In this document: positions 1 through 7,322 of the stretch, in pieces
Position numbering within the stretch: the first letter of the stretch is position 1
Layout: each line of letters begins with the position of its first letter
Assembly: GCA_020636255.1 (NCBI GenBank)
Contig: JACJYE010000001.1
Span: 124,001-188,000 of the forward strand
Source: Lewinellaceae bacterium
GTDB taxonomy: Bacteria; Bacteroidota; Bacteroidia; Chitinophagales; Saprospiraceae
Direction: 5' to 3'
DNA: 64,000 nucleotides
The notes under the pieces: generated by a model
Database searches by the model: none
Seen by the model: only the letters and a program-made list of their open reading frames with translations
Told to the model about the DNA's origin: nothing
Translations under genes and position numbers: made by a program

Positions 1-91
1 TCAGGCGCTTGTAGCCGGTAAGCCCGATTTGCTCTGCCAATTCTCTCAGCTCAGGCACAAGCATGTAGTTCAACTGTGATATATCAAACAT
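1..91 (-). CDS. rho: Transcription termination factor Rho, N-terminal fragment (runs off left edge)
   Basis: Reading leftwards from an ATG at 91, the first 30 codons give MFDISQLNYMLVPELRELA and continue with a GLTGYKRL stretch. This resembles the small helical domain that opens Rho in Bacteroidota (start MxDIxxLNxMLVPEL). Rho is the hexameric RNA helicase that ends untranslated transcripts. Only the first 30 residues are in the window, so the helicase core cannot be checked. The call rests on the N-terminal pattern and on position beside other housekeeping genes. Any other protein with a Rho-N/SAP-like start would look the same here. Confidence 0.6.
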   Translation of the reverse strand, partial: MFDISQLNYMLVPELRELAEQIGLTGYKRL

Positions 92-446
92 AAATTATCT
101 GTTACAGAAGTTAGAATAGTATGGTTTAAGAACTGATTATATCAGAGATCTTTTGCGGAATAAGACTGTGGGGATATGTGAAATTTTGCAACATGAATAT
201 GCCTCAAAACAAAGCCCTTGCAACCCAGTGACCCTTCTTTAAAGTGGGAAAAAGCAGGATAGAAATGAGATGCCTGAACTATGGGCACCAGAGACGTATG
301 GTAAGCCGATACGCTTTTGCTGCTACAAAAATACATTTATTTTTTCAATTCAAATAGTATCTTTGCAAAAAAGATAACCAAAAACTTTCCCTAAAGTTCA
401 ACCCCCGTTCTACTTTTCAGAACCAAATAGTAATCAATTCTGCAGT
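92..446. other. Intergenic region between divergent rho and serS
   Basis: This gap of about 355 bp separates two divergent genes and should hold both promoters. A good -7 box for serS lies at 358-365. No convincing ORF or RNA gene is visible. The 64-codon frame on the minus strand (142-336) has no family resemblance and was discounted. Confidence 0.6.
358..365 (+). promoter_or_regulatory. Bacteroidota -7 box upstream of serS
   Basis: TATCTTTG fits the TAnnTTTG consensus of the primary sigma factor of Bacteroidota. It lies about 80 bp before the serS ATG. A clear TTG box at the expected distance is missing, though the upstream stretch is very T-rich. Confidence 0.5.
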
Positions 447-1724
447 ATGCTGGAACTCAACTTTATCCGCGCCAACAAAAGCCGCGTTCTCCAAGGTTTA
501 AAGATCAAAAATTTCCCGCAAGAAGGCCTGCAGGTCATCGACGATATCCTAAAACTGGACGATGGCCGCAAGGAAACCCAAACGAACCTCGATAGCCTGC
601 TGGCTGAACGCAATCAGCTCTCCAAATCTATCGGAAACCTGATGAAGTCGGGGCAAAAAGCCGAAGCCGAGGCCATGCGGGAAAAGGTTGCCGCGCTCAA
701 GGAAGAAGCCGCACAGCTGGAGGAAAGCCTCAACGATACCAAAGCACAGCTCGAAGAACTGCTGCTCAAAGTGCCCAACATTCCGCACGAATCGGTGCCT
801 CCCGGTACGCAGCCTGAAGACAACGAAGTATATAAGGCATGGGAAACCACCCTGCCCGAACTGGGCCCCGATGCCCTCCCCCACTGGGAACTGGCCCAGA
901 AATATGGGGTTTTCGACCTCGAGCTGGGCGTCAAGCTTACCGGTTCCGGCTTTCCCGTATACCGGGGAAAAGGCGCAAAGTTAGAACGGGCGCTTATCTC
1001 GTTCTTCCTCGACGAGGCCATCAAGGCCGGCTTCGAAGAGGTCATTCCGCCGCTCATGGTCAATGAAGATACCGCCAGGGCCACGGGGCAACTCCCCGAC
1101 AAGGAAGGCCAGATGTATTTCGTCGAACGCGATAACCTCTACCTCATCCCTACCGCAGAAGTACCGGTAACCAATATCTACAGGGACGTCATCCTGGATG
1201 AAAGCGACCTGCCCATTAAAATGACCGGTTATACGCCCTGCTTCCGCCGCGAAGCCGGATCCTACGGCGCCCATGTGCGCGGCCTCAACCGCGTGCACCA
1301 GTTCGACAAGGTGGAGATCGTTGTGCTCGACCATCCCGATAAGTCGTATGAAACCCTGCAGCAAATGCTGGCCCATGTGTCTGGCCTGCTCGACAAACTG
1401 GAGCTGCCGTACCGCATCCTCCGGCTCTGCGGCGGCGACATGAGCTTCACTTCCGCCCTGACGTTCGACTTTGAAGTGTTCTCCGCAGCGCAGAAGCGCT
1501 GGCTGGAGGTCAGCTCGGTATCTAACTTCGAGACCTTCCAAAGCAACCGCATGAAACTGCGCTATCGCGACGGCAAATCCACCCGCCTCGTGCATACGCT
1601 CAACGGCAGCGCCCTGGCACTCGCGCGGATCGTGGCCGCTCTGCTGGAAAACAACCAAACCCCGGAAGGAATTGTTATTCCCAAGGTACTTCGCACGTAC
1701 ACGGGCTTTGAGTTGTTAAACTAA
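447..1724 (+). CDS. serS: Seryl-tRNA synthetase
   Basis: Cytoplasmic class II synthetase that charges tRNA-Ser (and tRNA-Sec where present) with serine. The 425-residue length is normal. Residues 1-105 form the charged coiled-coil arm that grips the long variable arm of the tRNA (the KAEAEAMREKVAALKEE region). The catalytic core shows the TAEV serine-binding motif near residue 234, class II motif 2 (FRREAGSYG) near 266 and motif 3 (LNGSALALAR) near 384. The start MLELNFIRANK is typical of the family. The next gene starts 14 bp after the stop, so the two are probably co-transcribed. Confidence 0.97.
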   Translation: MLELNFIRANKSRVLQGLKIKNFPQEGLQVIDDILKLDDGRKETQTNLDSLLAERNQLSKSIGNLMKSGQKAEAEAMREKVAALKEEAAQLEESLNDTKAQLEELLLKVPNIPHESVPPGTQPEDNEVYKAWETTLPELGPDALPHWELAQKYGVFDLELGVKLTGSGFPVYRGKGAKLERALISFFLDEAIKAGFEEVIPPLMVNEDTARATGQLPDKEGQMYFVERDNLYLIPTAEVPVTNIYRDVILDESDLPIKMTGYTPCFRREAGSYGAHVRGLNRVHQFDKVEIVVLDHPDKSYETLQQMLAHVSGLLDKLELPYRILRLCGGDMSFTSALTFDFEVFSAAQKRWLEVSSVSNFETFQSNRMKLRYRDGKSTRLVHTLNGSALALARIVAALLENNQTPEGIVIPKVLRTYTGFELLN

Positions 1725-1738
1725 ACAGTTATTGTAAG

Positions 1739-2434
1739 ATGATGATGGGTTATTACGGATATATCATCGTGGCGGGCGTCCTGTCTGTTGTAGGCATGAT
1801 CGTCAGCCAGCGGTTAAAGTCCAAATTCAATCACTACGGGCGCATACCTATCCGCTCCGGGATGACCGGGGCGCAGGTGGCGGCTGAAATGCTGCGGCAC
1901 TTCGGCATCCACGATGTCAAGATCGTACAGGGCCAGGGCTTTCTGACCGACCACTACAACCCCCTCACCAAAACGGTGAACCTGAGCCCTCAGGTCTACA
2001 ATGGCTATAGCATCGCTTCTGCAGCAGTGGCCGCTCACGAATGCGGGCACGCCGTTCAGCATGCCCGGTCGTACAGCCTGCTGCAATTGCGTTCGAAATT
2101 GGTGCCCATCGTCAACCTGTCGGCCATGGCGCAACAATGGTTGCTGCTGATCGCGTTCATGACCCTGTCGACGATGCCGCAGATCATGCTGATCACCATC
2201 ATAGCATTTGCTGTGACGACCCTGTTCGCCTTCGTCACCCTGCCGGTAGAATTCGACGCCAGCCGGCGCGCCCTGGTTTGGCTGGACGAAAGCGGCGTAA
2301 CCCAGGGCGCGGAATACGACGGCGCCAAAGATGCCCTTTGGTGGGCCGCTATGACCTATGTTTCGGCCGCCCTGTCATCACTGGCTATGCTGCTTTTTCT
2401 CATACTGCGGTATGCCGGCGCCAGCAGAAATTAG
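1739..2434 (+). CDS. Membrane zinc metallopeptidase, YugP/DUF232 family
   Basis: Integral membrane protein of 231 residues with an N-terminal membrane helix and further hydrophobic segments in the second half (around residues 130-165 and 205-228). The zinc site is AAHECGHAVQHA, an HExxH-type motif with its first His near residue 100. It belongs to the neutral zinc metallopeptidase 2 family (PF04298), widespread but without a settled substrate. Three ATG-like codons in a row (ATGATGATG region at 1739) leave the exact start open by two codons. It sits 14 bp after serS and just before frr. A piece of the dispersed repeat follows the stop at 2451-2470. Confidence 0.85.
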   Translation: MMMGYYGYIIVAGVLSVVGMIVSQRLKSKFNHYGRIPIRSGMTGAQVAAEMLRHFGIHDVKIVQGQGFLTDHYNPLTKTVNLSPQVYNGYSIASAAVAAHECGHAVQHARSYSLLQLRSKLVPIVNLSAMAQQWLLLIAFMTLSTMPQIMLITIIAFAVTTLFAFVTLPVEFDASRRALVWLDESGVTQGAEYDGAKDALWWAAMTYVSAALSSLAMLLFLILRYAGASRN

Positions 2435-2450
2435 TAGGGCCAGGCGCCCA

Positions 2451-2470
2451 GGCCTCCAAACAAGCACTTA
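2451..2470 (-). repeat. End of dispersed AGCTTGTTTGG repeat
   Basis: GGCCTCCAAACAAGCACTTA matches the right-hand inverted repeat of the complete element at 43660-43827, apart from two changes in its outer end. It lies 16 bp after the peptidase stop and 24 bp before frr. Only one end is present. Confidence 0.6.
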
Positions 2471-2493
2471 AAGAGATAAACACTATTATAGTT

Positions 2494-3057
2494 ATGCAGG
2501 AAGACATCAGTTTTTACGTCGAAGAGGCCAGCGAAGGTATGGAGAACGCCATTGACCACCTTCAGAAAGAGCTGGCCAAGATCCGCGCCGGGAAAGCCTC
2601 GCCGGCTATGCTCTCCGGCCTGTTGGTGCCCTACTACGGTAGCCCTACGCCGCTCAGCCAGGTGGCCAACGTGAGTACTTCCGATTCCCGGACCATCGTG
2701 ATCCAACCCTGGGAAAAGTCGATGCTGGCCCCCATCGAAAAGGCCATCTTCGAGGCCAACCTGGGCTTTACCCCTCAAAACAACGGAGAAGTGGTGCACA
2801 TCAACGTACCGCCACTGACAGAAGAACGCCGCAAGGAAATGGTGAAGCGCTCCAAAGCGCTGGGCGAAGATGCGAAAGTCAGCATCCGCAGTTCTCGCCG
2901 CGATGCCATGGAACATATCAAAAAAGGAGTGAAAGACGGCTTCCCCGAAGACGCGGGCAAGCGCCTCGAAGACGAGGTACAGAACCTGACAACCAAATAC
3001 GGTGAAAAGGTCGACCAGCTTATCGACTCCAAAGAGAAGGAAATCATGACGATCTGA
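2494..3057 (+). CDS. frr: Ribosome recycling factor
   Basis: RRF works with EF-G to split the post-termination ribosome. The protein has 187 residues, the normal size, and starts MQEDISFYVEEASEGM. Characteristic stretches are ELAKIRAGKASPAML (domain I helix, the family R-x-G-R/K-A pattern), IVIQPWEKSML, INVPPLTEERRKEMVK and the C-terminal EVQNLTTKYGEKVDQLIDSKEKEI. A longer frame is open upstream to 2041, but that part is a shadow of the peptidase gene, so the ATG at 2494 is the start. Its position after serS and the peptidase suggests a short translation-related cluster. Confidence 0.96.
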   Translation: MQEDISFYVEEASEGMENAIDHLQKELAKIRAGKASPAMLSGLLVPYYGSPTPLSQVANVSTSDSRTIVIQPWEKSMLAPIEKAIFEANLGFTPQNNGEVVHINVPPLTEERRKEMVKRSKALGEDAKVSIRSSRRDAMEHIKKGVKDGFPEDAGKRLEDEVQNLTTKYGEKVDQLIDSKEKEIMTI

Positions 3058-3166
3058 GCCAGGGCCCGGAAAATAAGTTCTTTGCCGCTATGTGGCGTTG
3101 GCTGGAAGCTTTAGTACCTGTTTTTTGAACATAATGGATTCCTTCAATAATAAAAAGGCCATGAAG

Positions 3167-3197
3167 TTGCCTAATTGTCAAAATAGCTTTACCTTTG
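3167..3197 (+). promoter_or_regulatory. Promoter of rpmH
   Basis: TTG at 3167-3169, a 20-bp spacer and TACCTTTG at 3190-3197 match the Bacteroidota promoter layout. Start of transcription would be near 3203, about 47 nt before the L34 ATG. Confidence 0.6.
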
Positions 3198-3249
3198 TCG
3201 GGCTTTTGAAAAAAGGGACTTATTGAAGGAATTGTAAAGCGCCGATATA

Positions 3250-3405
3250 ATGAAACGTACATATCAACCCTCGAGAAGGAAGCGTGCGAATAAGCATGGG
3301 TTTCGCTCACGCATGAGCTCCAAGAACGGCCGCAAGGTACTGGCCCGCCGTCGCGCCAAGGGCCGCCACAGGCTGACCGTTTCCGACGAAAGACGCCTCA
3401 AGTAA
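3250..3405 (+). CDS. rpmH: 50S ribosomal protein L34
   Basis: A very basic 51-residue protein starting MKRTYQPSRRKRANKHGFRSR, the hallmark L34 start, followed by the conserved GRKVLARRRAKGRHRLTVS core and a short Bacteroidota-type tail ending ERRLK. It is part of the large ribosomal subunit. It has its own promoter and is followed by a strong terminator (3434-3474). The classical partners rnpA and yidC are not next to it here: the following gene is a convergent TPR protein. Confidence 0.98.
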   Translation: MKRTYQPSRRKRANKHGFRSRMSSKNGRKVLARRRAKGRHRLTVSDERRLK

Positions 3406-3433
3406 AAGATATTTGCTTAGTGCTTCTAACTGT

Positions 3434-3474
3434 AAAGTGAAGTATAACCGCACGGTTATACTTCACTTTCTTTT
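3434..3474 (+). terminator. Bidirectional intrinsic terminator, rpmH / TPR gene
   Basis: A perfect 17-bp stem (AAAGTGAAGTATAACCG at 3434-3450 against 3453-3469) with only CA between the arms, followed by CTTTTT on the plus strand. The left side is AT-rich as well, so it could also serve the convergent TPR gene ending at 3518. Confidence 0.9.
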
Positions 3475-3517
3475 TGGCTTCTTATTTATCTCCCCCCGCC
3501 TGGTTGTAAAAAACCGC

Positions 3518-5320
3518 TCACTGCACATTATCCCCTCTGAGTTGCCGGTATCGCTTCCGCGCCTCGACGGCAAAGGTGCTTCCGGAATAATCGATGAACA
3601 GTGTTTCGTATAGCGCCATCGCCTTTTCAGGGTCGTTGAGCTGCTTTTCATACAACTGCGCCAGCTCGTACAACGCGTTATCAGCGCGGATCTCCTCCTT
3701 ATGCTCATCGACGATCTTCTGCAGTAGCTCGGCAGCTTTGGTATAGTCCCGCTTTTTCTTGTAGATCTGAGCTTCCAGGTAAAGCAGGTCGTCCTGGAGG
3801 GTGTGCGAAGGAAAGTTTTGCCGCAGCGAATCCAGCTTCTGGAATGCCTCGCCGAAACGGTTCTGAAAAACGAGCAGCTCGGCATCGGCATAAAGTTGCA
3901 GTGCAGTAGCGGTAGTATCCAGCCCAAGGTTATCCATGATAAAAACGGACAGGTCGAGTGCGTCGTTGGCGATGAGCTTGGACGTCGAGGCCTTCAGGAT
4001 GTCAAACTGCGCCTGTGCCCACTGGAAGTCGCCGGAGTAATAGGAAAGTTTGGCGTTCCGGAAACGGGCCTCATGGCCTATAGGGTCTTCCTTGAAGGCC
4101 TTATCAACCTGCGAATAGAGCAGCGTAGCCTCCCATATTTCCCCCTTCATGAGGTAGTAGTCGGCGAGGTTGATCTTTCCATAGGCCTGGATCGTAGGGT
4201 TGACATTCGGGTACTCGATCATTTCAGAGAGCATAGCGATGGCCTTGTCCAGGTCGTTGAGGTAGAGTGCCTCCAGCTCGGCTTCTTCGAGGATGATATT
4301 GGCAGTCACCTTGCTGCGGCCAAACTCGTCGAGGAAAGAATCGTACTCCGCTTCCAGTTGCAGCAGGGCTTCGCGGGTGTAATCATAACCGTCGACCAGC
4401 TGCTTGCGCTTGCAGCGAAGCGCCTCCCGCTTGGCGTCGATGTAGTAGGTCGAATTGGGGCCTTTGTCCCTGACGATGTATTCGTAGGCCTGAATGGCGG
4501 CCTCGTAGTCTTTGTCATTGGAAGCGATCTCGCCCAGGCGGTATACGCGGCCGCCATTCTCGTGCAGGCGCCGGTCGAGCGCGCGCAGCTGGCGAAAAGC
4601 GTTTTGATAATCTTTCTGCTGGATAAACACCCAGCTCAGCATTTCGGGGTAGAAGTCGTTATCGGGCCGCGACTGAATGCGCGAGTACAACTGCGTTTTC
4701 AGCACTTCGTAGTCTTCCGGCAGCAGGTACCGCTGGAAGATGGCCTTGACGGTATTGGCGCGCGCCGGGTCGGAGTCGATACTGTTGAGGTAACTCTCGG
4801 CCATTTTGGCCGAATCGCCCTTGCGGCGGTAAAGTTCACCGAGATTGTAGGCGAATATCTGGCTGTCTTTCAGCAGGGCGGCGCCCTTTTCATAGGTTTC
4901 GATGGCCAGGTCGTATTTGGCCAGAGTGGTAAACGCGTTGGCCAGCTTGGTAATCGCCAGCTGGTCTCTGGGCATCAGCTCAATAGCCTTCTGGTATTGC
5001 GCTTCGGCTTGCTCGTCGTTCACCTGGCGCTCGAAGAGCTTGCCATAGGTGACGTACAGCTGCACATTCTCCGGGTCGCGTTTCAGCTGTTTTTTGATCA
5101 CCTTTTCACATTCGTCGAATTCTTCCAGCGACAACAGGCATTCCACGTAGCGGTCGAAGTAATAATCGTTGTAGTTGCTCTGCTGAAACAGTTTTTCATA
5201 GAGGACGGCGGCTTTCTCAAACTCTCCGTCGCTGTAGTACTGCTGGGCGAGGCGGGAATCCTGCCCCGTAGCGGTAAAAGCGAGAAAGAGGCTGGCTATC
5301 AGTAGGATGCTTCTAAACAT
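3518..5320 (-). CDS. Exported tetratricopeptide-repeat protein
   Basis: 600 residues. The N-terminus MFRSILLIASLFLAFTATGQ is a Sec signal peptide, so the protein acts in the periplasm or at the outer membrane. The rest is almost wholly helical TPR arrays: clear units include AQQYYSDGEFEKAAVLYEKL, YGKLFERQVNDEQAEAQYQKA and the tail AAELLQKIVDEHKEEIRADNALYELAQLYEKQ. TPR solenoids mediate protein-protein contacts. No catalytic domain is visible. The closing repeats (EKAMALYETLFIDYSGSTFAVEARKRYRQLRG) recall BamD/YbgF-like outer-membrane assembly factors, but the assignment is not firm. It reads towards rpmH with a shared terminator between them. Confidence 0.85.
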   Translation of the reverse strand: MFRSILLIASLFLAFTATGQDSRLAQQYYSDGEFEKAAVLYEKLFQQSNYNDYYFDRYVECLLSLEEFDECEKVIKKQLKRDPENVQLYVTYGKLFERQVNDEQAEAQYQKAIELMPRDQLAITKLANAFTTLAKYDLAIETYEKGAALLKDSQIFAYNLGELYRRKGDSAKMAESYLNSIDSDPARANTVKAIFQRYLLPEDYEVLKTQLYSRIQSRPDNDFYPEMLSWVFIQQKDYQNAFRQLRALDRRLHENGGRVYRLGEIASNDKDYEAAIQAYEYIVRDKGPNSTYYIDAKREALRCKRKQLVDGYDYTREALLQLEAEYDSFLDEFGRSKVTANIILEEAELEALYLNDLDKAIAMLSEMIEYPNVNPTIQAYGKINLADYYLMKGEIWEATLLYSQVDKAFKEDPIGHEARFRNAKLSYYSGDFQWAQAQFDILKASTSKLIANDALDLSVFIMDNLGLDTTATALQLYADAELLVFQNRFGEAFQKLDSLRQNFPSHTLQDDLLYLEAQIYKKKRDYTKAAELLQKIVDEHKEEIRADNALYELAQLYEKQLNDPEKAMALYETLFIDYSGSTFAVEARKRYRQLRGDNVQ

Positions 5321-5385
5321 TGCTCGGGTATTTTACAGTATAAAAAACGCCCTTTTCATTCAAAAGTTGCTTTTTGAAAAAAGGA

Positions 5386-5423
5386 AGAGCGGCTAACCTC
5401 AACATTCCGAGGTTAGCCGCTCT
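5386..5423 (-). terminator. Intrinsic terminator after tonB
   Basis: A perfect 15-bp stem, AGAGCGGCTAACCTC (5386-5400) and its complement (5409-5423), with an 8-nt loop. On the minus strand the stem is followed by CCTTTTTTC. It closes the gcvH-vanZ-tonB transcript. Confidence 0.88.
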
Positions 5424-5449
5424 GGCCTGTGGTAAAAGCGGTGCAAGCC

Positions 5450-6364
5450 TTATTCGAGGCGGAATTTGACCGGCAGGTTGAACTGCACCCGTACGGGGCG
5501 GCCACGCTGCTTGCCGGGCACCCACTTGATGCCCTGGTCGTTCATCATATTGACCACGCGCATAGCTTCCTGGCCACATTGAGCGCCGATGTCGCGCACG
5601 ACCTTGGCGTCCTTGACCGAGCCGTCCTTTTCTACCACGAACTGTACGACGACGGTACCTTCTACGCCGTTTTCACGGGCGATGGCCGGATACTTGATGT
5701 TCTTGTAAATGAACTCGAGCATCTTCTTGTCGGCACACTGTTTCTTTTCTTCCTTGGTAGGCAGGTCCTCACAGCCCGGGAAACGAGGCATGTCTTCCAC
5801 CACTTTGAAGATCTCTTCCACGTCTTCCTTGGGAGGAGGAGGAGGAGGAGGGGGCGGAGGAGGAGGCGCGGCGGCCTTTACCGGGGGCGCTTCCACGACC
5901 GAGGCTTCATCCACGGACTGGTCGACGAATTCTACTTCTTCTTCTTCAAGCACCGTTTCGTCCGGCACCTCTTCGATCACGGGAGGTGGCGGAGGTGGCG
6001 GGGGAGGCGGGGGTTCAGCCGTACGGGGAGGTTCGATCTCGATCTCCTCGTCGAGGGTAAGGGCGTCATCGGGGATGAACACCTTTTCTTCAAATTGAGT
6101 CCAACTGAAAGCTAACACGGTCAGGCCGAGCGCCAACACGAGGCCGAGGTTAAAAAAGGTACCGCTGAACTTAAAAACATCAGCCCAGGGGTACTTCGTC
6201 CTCGCTTCCATTGGCGAATTTCCTGCCGCACCTGCTCCATTTGATGGGCCGCTGGCGGCGCGCTTGGCATAGACAGACTTCATCACCAGGATGAGGGCAA
6301 TGATGCCCACGCCTATCGCCAAGACGAATCCCCCCAGCGTTCCGCCGGTAACTGACAAATCCAT
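5450..6364 (-). CDS. tonB: Energy transducer TonB
   Basis: 304 residues. TonB passes the energy of the ExbB/ExbD proton channel to outer-membrane receptors. Two hydrophobic helices are visible (about residues 8-28 and 70-88), where classical TonB has one. The periplasmic linker carries two uninterrupted polyproline runs of about a dozen residues each, separated by a strongly acidic stretch (EEVPDETVLEEEEVEF). The C-terminal domain is typical of Bacteroidota TonB: a Cys pair (PGCEDL and KKQCADKK), then YPAIARENGVEGTVVVQFVVEKDGSV and RVQFNLPVKFRLE. vanZ starts upstream with an 11-bp gap, so the two genes share a transcript. No exbB/exbD is in the window. Confidence 0.93.
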   Translation of the reverse strand: MDLSVTGGTLGGFVLAIGVGIIALILVMKSVYAKRAASGPSNGAGAAGNSPMEARTKYPWADVFKFSGTFFNLGLVLALGLTVLAFSWTQFEEKVFIPDDALTLDEEIEIEPPRTAEPPPPPPPPPPPVIEEVPDETVLEEEEVEFVDQSVDEASVVEAPPVKAAAPPPPPPPPPPPPKEDVEEIFKVVEDMPRFPGCEDLPTKEEKKQCADKKMLEFIYKNIKYPAIARENGVEGTVVVQFVVEKDGSVKDAKVVRDIGAQCGQEAMRVVNMMNDQGIKWVPGKQRGRPVRVQFNLPVKFRLE

Positions 6365-6375
6365 ACTGACAAGGT

Positions 6376-6678
6376 TTATTTAATCAATAAATAGACTAAT
6401 ACGCTTGCAAATGAGCCAATAATATTAGCAATAATGTCCCGTACTTCAAAAAACCGGTCCGGGAAAAAGGTGTATTGCACGACTTCCAGCGCTATGCCAT
6501 ACCCACAACACAACAGCATCGACCACAATGCCGGGCCGGCGCCCAGGCGGTGCGACCGCCGAAGGCCCCACAACAATAGGCTGGCCAATGTGAAGTAAGC
6601 AGCGCAATGTGCCATCTTGTCGGGCTCCACCCAGGAAACGGCCAGCGGTGGCTGTACCGAAGCCCCGGTGGACAACAC
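6376..6678 (-). CDS. VanZ-like small membrane protein (start uncertain)
   Basis: 100 residues from the GTG at 6678, with the VanZ family core (SWVEPDKMAHCAAYFTLASLLLWG, then GIALEVVQYTFFPDRFFEVRDIIANIIGS). Function of these small VanZ-like proteins is unknown. The same frame stays open upstream and encodes LKNFIPALTWAAVILVLSTG, clearly the missing first membrane helix, back to about 6777. That stretch holds no ATG, GTG or TTG in frame. Either an unusual start codon is used, or there is a sequence error or slippage in the A/T homopolymers at 6780-6799. It lies between gcvH and tonB, a common Bacteroidota order. Confidence 0.75.
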   Translation of the reverse strand: MLSTGASVQPPLAVSWVEPDKMAHCAAYFTLASLLLWGLRRSHRLGAGPALWSMLLCCGYGIALEVVQYTFFPDRFFEVRDIIANIIGSFASVLVYLLIK

Positions 6679-6797
6679 CAGGATGACTGCCGCCCACGTC
6701 AGGGCGGGGATAAAGTTCTTGAGATTGGCTCTTTTGCTAGGATAGATGCGGTTCAGGATACTTTTGGCGTGTAGGGGAGAAAAAAAATTATTTTTTT

Positions 6798-7190
6798 TTA
6801 TTCGATATGGGCCTGATACTCCTCGGCGCTCATCAGTTCCTCCAATTCAGATGGGTCGGAAAGCTCGATCTTGATGATCCAGCCCTTGCCGTAGGGGTCT
6901 TCGTTGACAACTGTGGGGTTGTCCCCTTCCGATTCGTCCAGTTCGGCATTAAATTCCAACACTTTACCCGAAACGGGCATATACAGCTCGGAGGTGGTCT
7001 TCACGGCTTCGACAGTGCCGAAAGATTCCCCCGTTTCCAGGAGCTCTCCCACTGTCTCTACCTCTATATAGACCAGCTCGCCCAGTTCGCCCTGAGCGAA
7101 ATCCGTGATACCGATGAAAGCGATGTTACCGCCTTCTACGCGTATCCACTCGTGTTCTTCCGTATACTTTAAATTGTCTGGAACATGCAT
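6798..7190 (-). CDS. gcvH: Glycine cleavage system H protein
   Basis: 130 residues, normal length. GcvH carries a lipoyl arm that shuttles the methylamine group between the P and T proteins during glycine breakdown. The lipoylated lysine is K64 in GTVEAVKTTSELYMPVSG. The start MHVPDNLKYTEEHEWI is typical. Other gcv genes are not in the window, but glyA, its metabolic partner, is at 59.2-60.5 kb. A likely -7 box is at 7228-7235. The gene is followed by vanZ and tonB on the same strand. Confidence 0.97.
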   Translation of the reverse strand: MHVPDNLKYTEEHEWIRVEGGNIAFIGITDFAQGELGELVYIEVETVGELLETGESFGTVEAVKTTSELYMPVSGKVLEFNAELDESEGDNPTVVNEDPYGKGWIIKIELSDPSELEELMSAEEYQAHIE

Positions 7191-7227
7191 GCTTTAAGGA
7201 TGTTTGAAAGCCAACAATAGCAGTGCC

Positions 7228-7235
7228 CAAAAATA
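7228..7235 (-). promoter_or_regulatory. -7 box upstream of gcvH
   Basis: On the minus strand this reads TATTTTTG (TAnnTTTG), 38 bp before the gcvH ATG. No clear TTG box was found at the usual distance. Confidence 0.45.
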
Positions 7236-7322
7236 AATGATTTTTGCAGACTCTTGACGGCCGGGAGGAAAAAATTGTGGGGGCGAAAGATCGGCCCGGA
7301 GCCCGTTCTTTCGCCGCCAGGA

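Noticed and set aside
3803..5305. 500-codon open frame on the plus strand
   Set aside because: It lies opposite the TPR gene, which has a signal peptide and clear repeats. The mirror frame is rich in Val/Leu/Gln without structure.
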